49,632 nt of DNA. It comes from a virus. Position 1 is the first letter of the stretch; each line of letters starts with the position of its first letter. Below are positions 39,502 to 48,936 of this stretch, one piece after another. Where the stretch lies: the IMG/VR virus record IMGVR_UViG_3300049001_000024, positions 1 to 49,632 of that record, one strand, 5' to 3'. The position numbers were made by a program, and so were the translations under genes. The notes below the pieces were generated by a model. It did no database searches. It saw only the letters and a program-made list of their open reading frames with translations, and was not told where the DNA came from.

Positions 39502-40592
39502 GGGCTGACACCGCCAACATCGACCGCATGCGGCGCGTTAAGGTGAATGGTCAATGGAAATTCGTTGACACGCTGGAAGTGAAGCTGCGCAAGATACAGA
39601 AGACTACCGATGTCAATAAATTTCATGGCATCGTGCTTCCCACGCCATCTCTGTATCGCCCGGTGCCCAAGGCAATCATCAGTGCAAACGCTTCGCAGGT
39701 TGTGCTGGCATCCTCCGGGATCGCGGTGGCAGGCAGCTTCGCGGACACCATTGATGACGCTGGTTTCACGCACGTACCCACGCAGAATTCCACGGTCATT
39801 TATTGGGATGGCACCAACCAATCGCGCCGCATCGTGCGCCGCCGTGCCGATGGATTCAAGCAGCCATTGCCACCGGGGCATCTTGCCATCACTAATCTAC
39901 CCATGGGCGCGGAAGGTGCGCCGGGTCCAACTTACTTGCTCTATCCCTATGGCATTCCCGGTGCATGCAACATCGGCTGGGTAGTGGGTGACGTGGGCAC
40001 GCCTAAATTCTGTCACCTGAAAGCCACCAATGACGCCGCGCACCAGCAGCGCATTCTTGGCCGGGAGCCGATATCCGATGGCGCCATGGCAATTCAGCTC
40101 TTGCCAGTACAACCTCCAGCGCCACCACCTGATCCCACCTTGCCACCCCCGGACCCGCCACCGCCGCCAGCTCCAGCGCCGGTGACTGATCCCACGGCGC
40201 CGCCCACCTACACCCCGCCACCCGTGCCGCCCGGTGGCACCACGTATTGCGTCATGCTGGGTACGGAGATTGTCCCCATCGGTGACTCGCCGTGGTGGAC
40301 TGAGGAAGTGCAACAAAACGAATGGGTGCAAGTCATCACCAACTTGCGTCAGTTAACCGGCGTGCCGGAACACATCATGGTCACTGGGCGCGCTGGCTAC
40401 ACTGAGATGCGAGATATACGCAAAGGCGATCTTGTCATCACCTGCTGGGGTGAGGAAAAAGTGGAGCGTACCTCCTATTTCAAGCGTCCCGGAATCAAAG
40501 TTAATTTGCACATGGAATGGGGCCATCTGGCATGGTTCAATGGATTCCTTGGACACAACTTAAAGAAGTCGAACCCGGATTCACTTTTATAG
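39498..40592 (+). CDS. Tail protein with a C-terminal Hint (intein-like) domain
   Basis: The 364-residue protein has an N-terminal virion-like domain (1-200), a linker of nearly pure Pro/Ala/Asp/Thr (203-248), and a C-terminal domain with Hint landmarks. Cys251 opens block A (CVMLGTEI, the usual C-x-x-x-G-T-x-I/V form). A central IRKGDLVITCWGEEKV follows. The end reads IKVNLHMEWGHLAWFNGF, then LGHN (His353-Asn354), the block F/G pattern. Only ten residues follow Asn354, so splicing to a C-extein seems unlikely; N-terminal cleavage or cross-linking of the upstream part is more plausible. The start overlaps the nozzle stop as ATGA. Confidence 0.8.
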   Translation: MRADTANIDRMRRVKVNGQWKFVDTLEVKLRKIQKTTDVNKFHGIVLPTPSLYRPVPKAIISANASQVVLASSGIAVAGSFADTIDDAGFTHVPTQNSTVIYWDGTNQSRRIVRRRADGFKQPLPPGHLAITNLPMGAEGAPGPTYLLYPYGIPGACNIGWVVGDVGTPKFCHLKATNDAAHQQRILGREPISDGAMAIQLLPVQPPAPPPDPTLPPPDPPPPPAPAPVTDPTAPPTYTPPPVPPGGTTYCVMLGTEIVPIGDSPWWTEEVQQNEWVQVITNLRQLTGVPEHIMVTGRAGYTEMRDIRKGDLVITCWGEEKVERTSYFKRPGIKVNLHMEWGHLAWFNGFLGHNLKKSNPDSLL

Positions 40593-40599
40593 AGGGAGC

Positions 40600-41079
40600 A
40601 TGAGCCGAGATATCTTCGTTCGCAGCTTGCAAGGATCGCCACAGCAAAATCCCCGGATCGCCAAAGCAGTGGAATGGCTGGCGCGCATCCGCGAGCAATC
40701 CCATCTCGATACGGACGTACTCACCTATCCCGCCACATGCATGTTGGAGGCTTACATAAAAGGGACTGGCGAGCCGGTTTTGTACATGCCGATCCAGCAC
40801 GTTTACATGATGGAATCGCTAGGACCGAATCCCGTTGCCAGCCCAGTGGATATCGCCAAAGGTTTGGAGGAAATCACCAAGATACTGAGTTATGATGCCC
40901 ATAAATCGGGCATTGGGGAAATCTACTATCCCAGCACGGACCCGATGGTGAATGCATTTGCGCAGCGTCATCATTTCTCATTGATGGACTACGAGGCACC
41001 ATGCGCAGTGAGCGAACAGAATCCCAGCGGCATGGAAAAGCGGCTGATCCCGTTCTTCAAGATGAAGGTGTACAAGTGA
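40600..41079 (+). CDS. GNAT-like hypothetical protein (159 aa)
   Basis: The alpha/beta pattern (TCMLEAYIKGTGEPVLYMPI, then IGEIYYPSTDPMVNAFAQRH-HF) resembles GNAT N-acetyltransferases, including the late F-x-x-x-H-x-F element, but the acetyl-CoA loop is not convincing. GNAT-like proteins occur beside tail genes in several phages. The stop overlaps the next GTG start as GTGA. It may modify a virion or host protein. Confidence 0.65.
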   Translation: MSRDIFVRSLQGSPQQNPRIAKAVEWLARIREQSHLDTDVLTYPATCMLEAYIKGTGEPVLYMPIQHVYMMESLGPNPVASPVDIAKGLEEITKILSYDAHKSGIGEIYYPSTDPMVNAFAQRHHFSLMDYEAPCAVSEQNPSGMEKRLIPFFKMKVYK

Positions 41080-42077
41080 AACGAGTACACACCAAAATTT
41101 ACATGGAGTGGGATGGCACCCACTATGTAACCGTAGCGGAAGAAGGATACGACTATGATGGCGAATGGGAGCTGTTGAAAGAATCCAGCGCGGAAAAGCA
41201 GCAGCGCATCCAGCTTCAAAATCTGCAATATCAAGCCGCGCAGAATTACTACAACGTCGATCAGCCTTTCCAGCGCGACATGGCCAAGCAACAAATGGAT
41301 CAGTACATGAAGCAAGCGGCCATGCAGGAACAATTCCAGAAGCAATACATGGACATGCAGCAATCCCAGTTCTCATGGGAAAAGCAGCAAGCCGCAGACG
41401 CGCTCCAGCGCCAGCAAGCGTGGCTCGATCCCATCAAAGCCACCATGACGCCGTATCTCTCCGGTGATGCATTCGGCCCGGCTGCGGTGAACACTGCGCA
41501 GGATCAGGCCATGCAGCAGATCGCCAGCGGTTATGGTGATGCAGCCGGAAATGTGCGCGCCGCGCTTCTCAGCCGGGGTGGCGGTGGCGCCATGCCCATG
41601 GGTGGAGATTTCACGCGTGGCATCTCAGAGCTGGAATCCGGCATGGCCAATCAGGTAGCGACCACGCGGGATCAAATCCGCCAGAGTTATCTGGATCGCA
41701 ACCTTGCCGCAAAATTTAACGCAGCCGGTGTGCTCATGGGTGGCGGATCACAATACGGTGCTGACTTCGGTGCATTGAATAGTGGCACCGCACAGGCCGC
41801 GCAGGGATTCGGTGCAGGCGCCAACACCTTTGCCCAGCAGCCCATCGTATCCACGCCCGGCGTGCCTGCCATGCTCGCACCGCCAAAGCCGCAAGGTTTC
41901 TGGAGTAGCCTTGGCGCAGGATTGCTGGGGCAGGCCGCGAACGTGGGCATGGGCTTCGCCACTGGTGGATTAGGCAACATGTTCGGTAATTGGTTCGGTA
42001 AGCAAAGCTCGTCGCTGGGTGCAGGTGTCAGTGGCGGATTGCCGCCGAATCTAGCACCACCACCAATACCGTTCTAG
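41076..42077 (+). CDS. Internal virion / ejection protein candidate (333 aa)
   Basis: The start is GTG 41076, overlapping the upstream stop as GTGA; a longer frame to 41001 lies inside the neighbour. Residues 35-125 are a Gln-rich coiled coil (QRDMAKQQMDQYMKQAAMQE). The second half is Gly/Ala-rich with weakly hydrophobic segments (SSLGAGLLGQAANVGMGFAT). Such proteins in podoviruses are stored in the head and enter the host envelope with the DNA. This is an inference from composition and position. Confidence 0.7.
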   Translation: MKRVHTKIYMEWDGTHYVTVAEEGYDYDGEWELLKESSAEKQQRIQLQNLQYQAAQNYYNVDQPFQRDMAKQQMDQYMKQAAMQEQFQKQYMDMQQSQFSWEKQQAADALQRQQAWLDPIKATMTPYLSGDAFGPAAVNTAQDQAMQQIASGYGDAAGNVRAALLSRGGGGAMPMGGDFTRGISELESGMANQVATTRDQIRQSYLDRNLAAKFNAAGVLMGGGSQYGADFGALNSGTAQAAQGFGAGANTFAQQPIVSTPGVPAMLAPPKPQGFWSSLGAGLLGQAANVGMGFATGGLGNMFGNWFGKQSSSLGAGVSGGLPPNLAPPPIPF

Positions 42078-42083
42078 GATTTT

Positions 42084-43571
42084 ATGGATCAGTTGACCAT
42101 GATGATGCTGCAAAAAGCCATGCAAAATGGCGTGCAGCCCCCGCCCTCCATGACTGGAGCACCCGGCCCATCTCCACTCATGGCGTCAATGGGAGGGCCA
42201 CCCGCTACACCCGGCATGCCTCCGTCCGGTCCAACTCCCGGAATGGGCATGGGTGGTTCTCCTACCGGCGCTCCAGCCGATCCGATCCGCTCACAGATGC
42301 CCACGCCGCAGTCAACCATACTGGCACCACCCGCACGCGAGCCGGGCCACGTGAAGCGCATGCTGATGGATTTCATGTATGGAGGTGCGCAAGCACTCAA
42401 AAAGATGTCGGGCATGCCTACCGATGAGGAATTGCAGCAGCAGGATTTTAAGAATCGGATGATGGTGCAGGATGCGCAGCAACGCTCCCAGCTCCAGCAG
42501 GCACAGATTCAGAATTACGCTGCTGACAATGCGCGCCAGTTGCAAGAGGCTGAGGATCGCCGCACGGCTGCGGTAGAAGCGCAGCGCATGAAAGCCAATG
42601 ATCCCAAGAATTGGGACCCGGACAAGCGCGATTCTTACGGTAGAGCTATTGGATTGAAAGGTGACGCGTTCACTCGATTCAAAGCCACTGGAGAATTTCC
42701 ATCGGACTATGGCAAGAATGATCCTAACGTGACGGAATCGGAATTGGCACTCCGCGCTGCCAGTGGAGGACCGGATTCCGCTGCTGCCCGGCAAGCGCTG
42801 GGACTGATCGCGCAAACTAATCGTGCCGGAAGATCAGTTACCAATATCAGTACTGGGATGCCGGATGCCGCGATTGGTGACACGCCGCTGACAAATCCCA
42901 ATGAAGAAAAGATTGCACAGATGCGCGCACGCGGGCAGACATCCGATGACCAAATCAAGCTCATGTATCGCGGTACTAAGAGCAACGCGCCGGTACAACG
43001 CATCATGTTACGCGTGGCTGCACTCAGCAAGGGCAATGTAAATGATGCTATGTCACCGGCTGGCTCCAAGGTTGTGGCGGACACCATGCCCACGCTTTCA
43101 TCCCTCGATAGTGTATTGAGTGACATCAAGCGCTTGGGGCTGGAGAAAAATAATTCACGCGGCTACCTTGCGGGATCGCGGCTGGCTTATGCGACTGGTA
43201 AAGCAGCTCCAGAAGGCGCGCTGGCCAAGGACATTAGTGGATTGGAGTTGGATCGCATTCTTGCGGCAACGTCCATCCTAAAAGGATCTTCTCGCGCTTA
43301 CCCAGCGCTGGAAAAAGCATTGGTCCACACGCCCAATCCATGGATCGATTCACCGCAGCTCATCCATGACAAATTGATGACCATTCGTAATCGGCTGCGG
43401 GATGTCATCAACGATGCACGGCGCTATCAGACTAAATCCGGCTTGCCTAATATGGACACCCCGGACACGGCTGTAGGGGCAGACGTTCCACCACCGACTG
43501 CGGATGCGGTGACGGCACCTGCGGCTGGTGGCTGGGACGCCTATACTCCCAAGACAGGTAGGCCACGATAA
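42084..43571 (+). CDS. Internal virion / ejection protein candidate (495 aa)
   Basis: The first 85 residues are Pro/Gly/Met-rich. A helical, coiled-coil-prone region follows (QQDFKNRMMVQDAQQRSQLQ, then ADNARQLQEAEDRRTAAVEA), and a mixed C-terminal half ends in a Pro/Ala tail. It lies between two other candidate ejection proteins and shares one base with the next start. Confidence 0.7.
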   Translation: MDQLTMMMLQKAMQNGVQPPPSMTGAPGPSPLMASMGGPPATPGMPPSGPTPGMGMGGSPTGAPADPIRSQMPTPQSTILAPPAREPGHVKRMLMDFMYGGAQALKKMSGMPTDEELQQQDFKNRMMVQDAQQRSQLQQAQIQNYAADNARQLQEAEDRRTAAVEAQRMKANDPKNWDPDKRDSYGRAIGLKGDAFTRFKATGEFPSDYGKNDPNVTESELALRAASGGPDSAAARQALGLIAQTNRAGRSVTNISTGMPDAAIGDTPLTNPNEEKIAQMRARGQTSDDQIKLMYRGTKSNAPVQRIMLRVAALSKGNVNDAMSPAGSKVVADTMPTLSSLDSVLSDIKRLGLEKNNSRGYLAGSRLAYATGKAAPEGALAKDISGLELDRILAATSILKGSSRAYPALEKALVHTPNPWIDSPQLIHDKLMTIRNRLRDVINDARRYQTKSGLPNMDTPDTAVGADVPPPTADAVTAPAAGGWDAYTPKTGRPR

Positions 43572-44557
43572 TGTCAACCACAATCGTAAGACGCGATGGC
43601 AAGGTGTTCGATAACGTCGATGACAAAGAAGCCTCGCAATTGCTGAGTGGCGGTGCATTCGTGCCTTACGGATCACCCGCGCACATGGCCATCCTGAAAG
43701 TGAAGCCGCCCAATGCACCTGCTGCGGTCCCGGATGAATCACTGCGCAACTTCGATCCTTCCAACCGATCGTTTGCGGAAGGTGGCGGGAATGAATATGC
43801 ACGTGGCGCCACCAAGGGAATCGTGCAGAGCGCGCATGGACTGTTAAGCCTCGTGCCTCAGCGCATGTACAGCGAGCGCTCACGGCAGGGATTACGTGCC
43901 ATGCAGGAATATGCCCAGCCCGCCTCCGGGCCAGAACAAGCCGGGAAGATCGGGGAGCAAACTGCGGAATTCCTTATCCCAGCAGGTGCCGGGCGATCCG
44001 CTGCCAAGGCGGTGCAGGTTGGCGAGCGCGTGATGCAGACGCGTAATGCAATGGGACAATTCCTCAAGGCAACACGTTCACCACTTATGCGCGATCTAGT
44101 GAAGCGCGCCCTAGTGCGCACTGGCGTGGAAGCTGGCGCGTCCGGGTTGGTGAACAAAGCGCAAGGTGGTGATTTCACTACTGGTGCGGTGGCGAGTGGC
44201 GCGGCGGCAGGGGGAGCTTACGGAGTTAGAGCTGCTGCGCCTTACGCTGCGCGCATGATCGCGCCGCTGGTAAAAAGTAACGTGGTGAAGACTGGCGCCG
44301 GTGTGGCGCTAGGATCGGTGCTGGGAACGCGCTATGCAGGTGGGCATCTGGAACCCGGTGATGTGGCCAAGGCACTGATGCTGGCCACGTTCGCATCCCC
44401 ACGGACCTATTCATTGGCTGGCAAGATCGCACCTTTCGCTACGCGTGCGACCGCAGCAGGTGCGCTGCAAATGGATCGCCCTGATGACAGCGCTGATCCA
44501 GTGAATTGGAATAATGAATACATGGGTGGACCCGGCCACAAGAATGTTGGACCTTAA
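43571..44557 (+). CDS. Internal virion protein candidate with membrane-active segments (328 aa)
   Basis: Residues 195-275 are Gly/Ala-rich and moderately hydrophobic (FTTGAVASGAAAGGAYGVRA, VKTGAGVALGSVLGTRYAGG), as in proteins that insert into membranes during DNA ejection. The N-terminal part is polar. It is the last gene of the late run and is followed by a strong hairpin. Confidence 0.7.
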   Translation: MSTTIVRRDGKVFDNVDDKEASQLLSGGAFVPYGSPAHMAILKVKPPNAPAAVPDESLRNFDPSNRSFAEGGGNEYARGATKGIVQSAHGLLSLVPQRMYSERSRQGLRAMQEYAQPASGPEQAGKIGEQTAEFLIPAGAGRSAAKAVQVGERVMQTRNAMGQFLKATRSPLMRDLVKRALVRTGVEAGASGLVNKAQGGDFTTGAVASGAAAGGAYGVRAAAPYAARMIAPLVKSNVVKTGAGVALGSVLGTRYAGGHLEPGDVAKALMLATFASPRTYSLAGKIAPFATRATAAGALQMDRPDDSADPVNWNNEYMGGPGHKNVGP

Positions 44558-44565
44558 CGCAGAAC

Positions 44566-44595
44566 GCCCCCGGAAAAGGTCACTAAACCGGGGGC
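44566..44595. terminator. Strong hairpin between convergent genes
   Basis: GCCCCCGG (44566-44573) pairs perfectly with CCGGGGGC (44588-44595) across a 14-base loop. It lies in the 92-base gap between the rightward late run and the leftward glycosidase gene, so it probably ends both transcripts, although neither side has a long U-tract. Confidence 0.7.
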
Positions 44596-44649
44596 ATCTG
44601 ACTTCTGGCTCGCTCGTTCACCTGTTGGGCTGAGACAGATTCTAGCACA

Positions 44650-45795
44650 TCAATCAAGCATCATTGGACTGACACCGATAGTCAAACTCCCACCAGTGAT
44701 CGTCCCACTCGTCCCATCTAGTTTGTGCCAGTGCGTATAGGTAGTGGAATACGCGGAATTGCCCGCTGTGTTCCATACGAACTGCGATGGGATATTGCCG
44801 CTGCGAGTGACGTTGCAAGTCCAGCGCGTGCCGGACGCGATACAAGCGGATGGCGTGCTACCAGTGATCCAGTCGCGCATCAGACCATACGCGGTGCCAG
44901 CCGGTCGGATGCCTCCGGTGTACCACCATAACGTGCCCCATGTCTGTTCATCCCAGCCGTACCAAACGAAACGATTGACGATGCCGCCGTTGCCGCCAGC
45001 CTGCAACAGATACATCTTGGCAACTACATCGGCTTCCTTGGCAAGATCAGGATAGCTGGCATCGCTGCCCCATGAGCCTTCCGTATCCCATAACGATTTG
45101 TTGCCTACGCCGCGATTGGTCATCACGGTGCGCATGTTCTGCACCAGCGTAGGTAGCGAAGTTTCCACTGTAGTAGGTGATACATAACCGTGGAAAGTCA
45201 CGATGTTGGACAGTGGCCCACCGCCAGCGGCGAGATATCCATCCATCCACGTGTATGCATTCGGGCCTTGTGGAGCTGGTGACAATACCAGCGCAGTGGG
45301 GTCGATATTCTTGATGATGGTGTAGGCTCGCTGCGCCATGGTCACGAGCTGCGCCGTGGTGCCAGTCCAAAAGTTGGTGGCATTGGGTTCATTCCAAATC
45401 TCCCAATACTTGATGCGACCGGCGCTATGGGTCACGATGTTGGTAACAAAATCGTCCCAATCCTGCAAGTTGTCGGGCTGCTTAGTGTCATTGGGAACGG
45501 CTTGCGACCATGCAGGAGTGTGACCAAAGGTGTAGATCAAATCCAGTCCATGCGTGCCCGCTCTATCCATGAACGCATCGAGCTTGGCATAGTTGTACAC
45601 GCCACGCGCCGTCTCGATGGCTTTCCATGAGCACGTATCACAGTCCCAAATACGTTGCGTGCCAAAATTAACGGTGGGCCATGTCACCGTGGATGACCAC
45701 ATGTGCATGCCGAAGAATCGTGAAGTGATGGTTGATTGTGGAGATGCGGGAATCGATACAGCAAGTGCGAGTAGGATGCACCAAAGGTGTTTCAT
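44650..45795 (-). CDS. Secreted clan GH-A glycoside hydrolase (GH39/GH5-like)
   Basis: The 381-residue protein has a signal peptide (LWCILLALAVSIPASPQ, cleavage near residue 20) and a TIM-barrel with the clan GH-A signatures. KYWEIWNEPN supplies the acid/base Glu136, and SLWDTEGSWG supplies the nucleophile Glu239. FGHTPAW and TFHGY mark other barrel strands. The last 70 residues are a small beta domain. It would be exported by the infected cell to the periplasm or outside and cut a polysaccharide. It is the last gene of the leftward run that also encodes the DNA polymerase, so it is probably made before lysis. The substrate is unknown. Confidence 0.85.
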   Translation of the reverse strand: MKHLWCILLALAVSIPASPQSTITSRFFGMHMWSSTVTWPTVNFGTQRIWDCDTCSWKAIETARGVYNYAKLDAFMDRAGTHGLDLIYTFGHTPAWSQAVPNDTKQPDNLQDWDDFVTNIVTHSAGRIKYWEIWNEPNATNFWTGTTAQLVTMAQRAYTIIKNIDPTALVLSPAPQGPNAYTWMDGYLAAGGGPLSNIVTFHGYVSPTTVETSLPTLVQNMRTVMTNRGVGNKSLWDTEGSWGSDASYPDLAKEADVVAKMYLLQAGGNGGIVNRFVWYGWDEQTWGTLWWYTGGIRPAGTAYGLMRDWITGSTPSACIASGTRWTCNVTRSGNIPSQFVWNTAGNSAYSTTYTHWHKLDGTSGTITGGSLTIGVSPMMLD

Positions 45796-45815
45796 AAACC
45801 CTCCAGCCGCTAATA

Positions 45816-48476
45816 TTATGTCGGTTGGTGGGCGTCAATCTTGGACATGATGCGCCAGTTGTCTCCTATCTTCACTTCCACGTCCACCGCCAAGCCAGTG
45901 GGTGCAGTGACAGGATCGATCAACACCGGGCTGGGCAGGATCATTTGCGCATGGATGCGTTCAATGCATTCATCCACCAGCGCATTAACTGGGTGGAAGA
46001 AAAGAGAATCGTGGATGGTGTTCACTAATTCAAATCGTGCGTCCAATTCCGTATCCCGCAGCCAAAGGAATTGCTCATTCATGTGGCCGAATGCATCGTT
46101 GACGTGATTGAAGCACAGCGCCGCTTCTGAATCCTCACCCGGCACGAGTTCCTTGGTGTCACCATTCCAGTGCATGACATCGAAGAACCAGCGAATGTAG
46201 CCAAAACGCGTGGTCAAATAGGTGCGCTCATGGGCCTCCCGCCGTCTTCGATTCTGATACTGGAAGACTTCCGGGAAAATACCGCGTATGGTGTCAAGCA
46301 ACGTCTTCGCTTCCTTCTCTCCCTCAAAAAAATCACTGTACTGGCGATAGAGCTTGCGGTAACCAAGGCCATTGCCCACACCAAGGATGGCATGCTTCGC
46401 TTTGTTATCACGCGTCTCACCATATTTCTCCTTTACCCATGCAAGATATTCCTTGAGCTGGTCATCTGGCCAGTCTAGGAGCTGATCGCGCTCCGGGAGT
46501 TTCAGGAAATGCGCGGTAGTGAAGGAATGGATGTCAGATCGGGCAAGCCGCATCCAGTTGACCGATTGGGCCTCGAATGCCAACGTCACCGCATGGAACG
46601 CGCTGAAATCGAATTCGATGAGCTTGTGGCCTTCCTTGGCCCGGATCATCTCGCGCATCTTTTTCGCAATGGCTTTGCGCTTGGGGAAATTCTGCGCATT
46701 GGGACCCTTGGAATTGAGCTGGCCCACTGGCGTGCCATGATTGAAGCTGGGATGCACACAACCATCAGGCCCCGGCGTCCAACCCAGCACGTAAGTGGAT
46801 CGCATCTTCTCGTGCTCGCGGTAATTGAGCACTAGCGGCAACATGGGGTCCTTAGTCTTACGGATGAGCTTGAGCAATTCATTTTCTTCCGTGGTCAAAT
46901 CTTCGCTGCGGTATTTCTTGGGCACCGCGTAGCCCTTGCGCGGGAATTTCTCTTTCATGTATTCGATGTACTCGATCACCTGATCCCGCGATCCCGGATT
47001 GAATGGAACCTGCTGGCACCAGCGAATCACTGGAGCATCGAACATGTCCTGCTGATTAGGGTCCTTCACGTGTTCTGAAAAATCCCGCTGGATCAATCCA
47101 GTCTTATCCTTGGGTGGGCGCACGTAACCATTGGGCGGGTGGAATTTAATCAACTCCGTGGGCCATAGCGCCTGTGTTTCTTCGCGCACCCGTTCGCGCT
47201 CTGCGGTAAGCTCCACATCCAACTCTTGCCGCTTGACATCATCGATGGGAATGCCACGCCGGGTCATGCCCAGCAGGATGGGTTCACGTCCCAAGATGTG
47301 ACGCTCGTATCCGCGCCACACGTCTTTTTTCTTGAGCTGATCGGGGCAGCGCGCCATGATGCGAGACACTGCATCACCATCACCGCATCCATAGAATTCT
47401 TCGTCATACTGCGCCAGATGCTTCCACGGAAATGGCATCTCGTAAAAGCTGGCCACGAATTGCAGATGTGCCGGAAGATCAGGTTGGAGATGGTGCCACA
47501 TCCAGCGCGTGTCATGCACGATGCCAGCGACCGTGGCGCCCTCACGCTTGAGCACCGGCAGATCGAAGCGCCACGCATTGTGCCCTGCTTTCACGTGTTT
47601 CATCATCAGAATGCGCTTGGCTATAGATTTGAATGGCTCACGCCACGGCATGGCGATAGCTTTGCCCACGCCAAGCGAGAATTGAATCTGTGAAATCTGC
47701 CCGGCGTCGATCTCCAGTTGGACATCATCATCCGCGTCTTCATCCACGAACATGGAGTTGTCAGTCTCAATATCGAACGCCAGCAATGCAGCCAGCGAGT
47801 CCGCGCACAGCAACTCAAAGGACCGCGCTTCCTCCGTGGTCACCTTGGTTTGATATTGCACGTAGCGCCCAGCTTCCAGATCAGGACGCAGGCAGAAATT
47901 GGTGAGCTTGCCGGATGCAATGGAGATGGCCTTGCGAATATCCGCCACCAGCACGTTTATCAAATTAGGCTTGCCCCGACGCAGGTAGGAAGGATGGAAG
48001 CTGGGCACCACTGGGATGCCGCCCCAATCCACACTGGGTAGGACATAGCCCCGCAAATATGTGATTCCACGTGACTTACCAGCTTGCCCGGTGATGGTGC
48101 GCAGGGCTACATTGCCCAGCGCAAGGATGGCGCGGGGTGGTTGCTCTTCCACGATCCGGTCACGGTGGACTTGGCAGTGGGCGATGGCGCCTAGCTCCCA
48201 CGGCGCTCCTTCCAGCCAGTCACGCGGCGGCTGGCAGTTGACGATGTTGTAAAGGCGGAATTGCTGGCGATCTAGCCCGCACATGCCGATGGTGCGCTCC
48301 AGCAGCGAGCCAGCTTGTGCGTAGGGGCGGAATGGTTTGCCATCTCGCGCTTCGCTCGCGCCTAGCGCTTCACCGAATACCAGCACGCCCAATGAGCCAA
48401 GGCCCTCCGGCTGACTGAATCCGGTGGCCTTGTCATCGAGCGCGCATCCTCTGCACTCAAATGGACGAGATAGCAT
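45816..48476 (-). CDS. Uracil-DNA glycosylase fused to family A DNA polymerase
   Basis: The protein is 886 residues. Residues 1-190 form a family 4-type uracil-DNA glycosylase: Cys8, Cys11, Cys81 and Cys101 in the iron-sulfur pattern, GEALGASEARDGKPF (35-49), NIVNCQPPRD (77-86) and PSFHPSYLRR (158-167). Residues 225-400 are a 3-5 exonuclease (FDIET 234-238, HNAWRFD 299-305, YGCGDGDA 362-369). Residues 550-886 are a family A polymerase: motif A EFDFSAFHAV (Asp623), motif B from RDNKAKHA (689-696), and motif C TIHDSLFF (Asp823, with Ser where HDE has Glu). It would copy the genome and remove or sense uracil in one chain. Its start overlaps the DUF1643 gene by 20 bases. Confidence 0.9.
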   Translation of the reverse strand: MLSRPFECRGCALDDKATGFSQPEGLGSLGVLVFGEALGASEARDGKPFRPYAQAGSLLERTIGMCGLDRQQFRLYNIVNCQPPRDWLEGAPWELGAIAHCQVHRDRIVEEQPPRAILALGNVALRTITGQAGKSRGITYLRGYVLPSVDWGGIPVVPSFHPSYLRRGKPNLINVLVADIRKAISIASGKLTNFCLRPDLEAGRYVQYQTKVTTEEARSFELLCADSLAALLAFDIETDNSMFVDEDADDDVQLEIDAGQISQIQFSLGVGKAIAMPWREPFKSIAKRILMMKHVKAGHNAWRFDLPVLKREGATVAGIVHDTRWMWHHLQPDLPAHLQFVASFYEMPFPWKHLAQYDEEFYGCGDGDAVSRIMARCPDQLKKKDVWRGYERHILGREPILLGMTRRGIPIDDVKRQELDVELTAERERVREETQALWPTELIKFHPPNGYVRPPKDKTGLIQRDFSEHVKDPNQQDMFDAPVIRWCQQVPFNPGSRDQVIEYIEYMKEKFPRKGYAVPKKYRSEDLTTEENELLKLIRKTKDPMLPLVLNYREHEKMRSTYVLGWTPGPDGCVHPSFNHGTPVGQLNSKGPNAQNFPKRKAIAKKMREMIRAKEGHKLIEFDFSAFHAVTLAFEAQSVNWMRLARSDIHSFTTAHFLKLPERDQLLDWPDDQLKEYLAWVKEKYGETRDNKAKHAILGVGNGLGYRKLYRQYSDFFEGEKEAKTLLDTIRGIFPEVFQYQNRRRREAHERTYLTTRFGYIRWFFDVMHWNGDTKELVPGEDSEAALCFNHVNDAFGHMNEQFLWLRDTELDARFELVNTIHDSLFFHPVNALVDECIERIHAQMILPSPVLIDPVTAPTGLAVDVEVKIGDNWRIMSKIDAHQPT

Positions 48477-48936
48477 GCGGCGTGCGCTCCGTGACGTAGC
48501 CCAGCATCAGAGGATGTTTTGGCTGGCCATTGGTACAGCGACCAAATGTAAAGTAATTGACGTTCATATTTTGTAGCCACACTTCCATGGTATGACCCCG
48601 GCCCATGATCTCACCGTGCGTGCCCCACGCACAGATAACATCCGCTTCTATGATTGCTTTGCGAATGTAATCCTCATTCCCAAATCCAATCGGATCATTC
48701 ACCTTGAGCAAGTTGCGCCAATCAGTGGACCGCAGCGCAAATAAATTGACTACTATGATCCCGCCATATTTCCAGCGCCGTGCGAAGCCCATACACTTCC
48801 GAATCGTTGCATCATCTTGCATGGCGTCTGCGGTGGAGGGATTCAGCATGATAAAGCACAGCAGTGGCAACGTAGTGTCCCACACGCGCCGCAGCTCGTA
48901 ACGATAGTTATTAACAATGATCGCGGACTTGTTCAA
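48457..48936 (-). CDS. DUF1643 family protein
   Basis: The 159-residue protein matches DUF1643 well: YRYELRRVWD, FIMLNPSTADAMQDDATIRK, VVNLFALRSTDW, then AWGTHGEIMGRG and QPKHPLMLG. The family is common in phages and bacteria and has no settled function. The start is TTG 48936, overlapping the upstream stop as TTGA. Its place next to the UDG-polymerase suggests a link to nucleotide or DNA metabolism, which is only inference. Confidence 0.88.
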   Translation of the reverse strand: MNKSAIIVNNYRYELRRVWDTTLPLLCFIMLNPSTADAMQDDATIRKCMGFARRWKYGGIIVVNLFALRSTDWRNLLKVNDPIGFGNEDYIRKAIIEADVICAWGTHGEIMGRGHTMEVWLQNMNVNYFTFGRCTNGQPKHPLMLGYVTERTPHAISSI

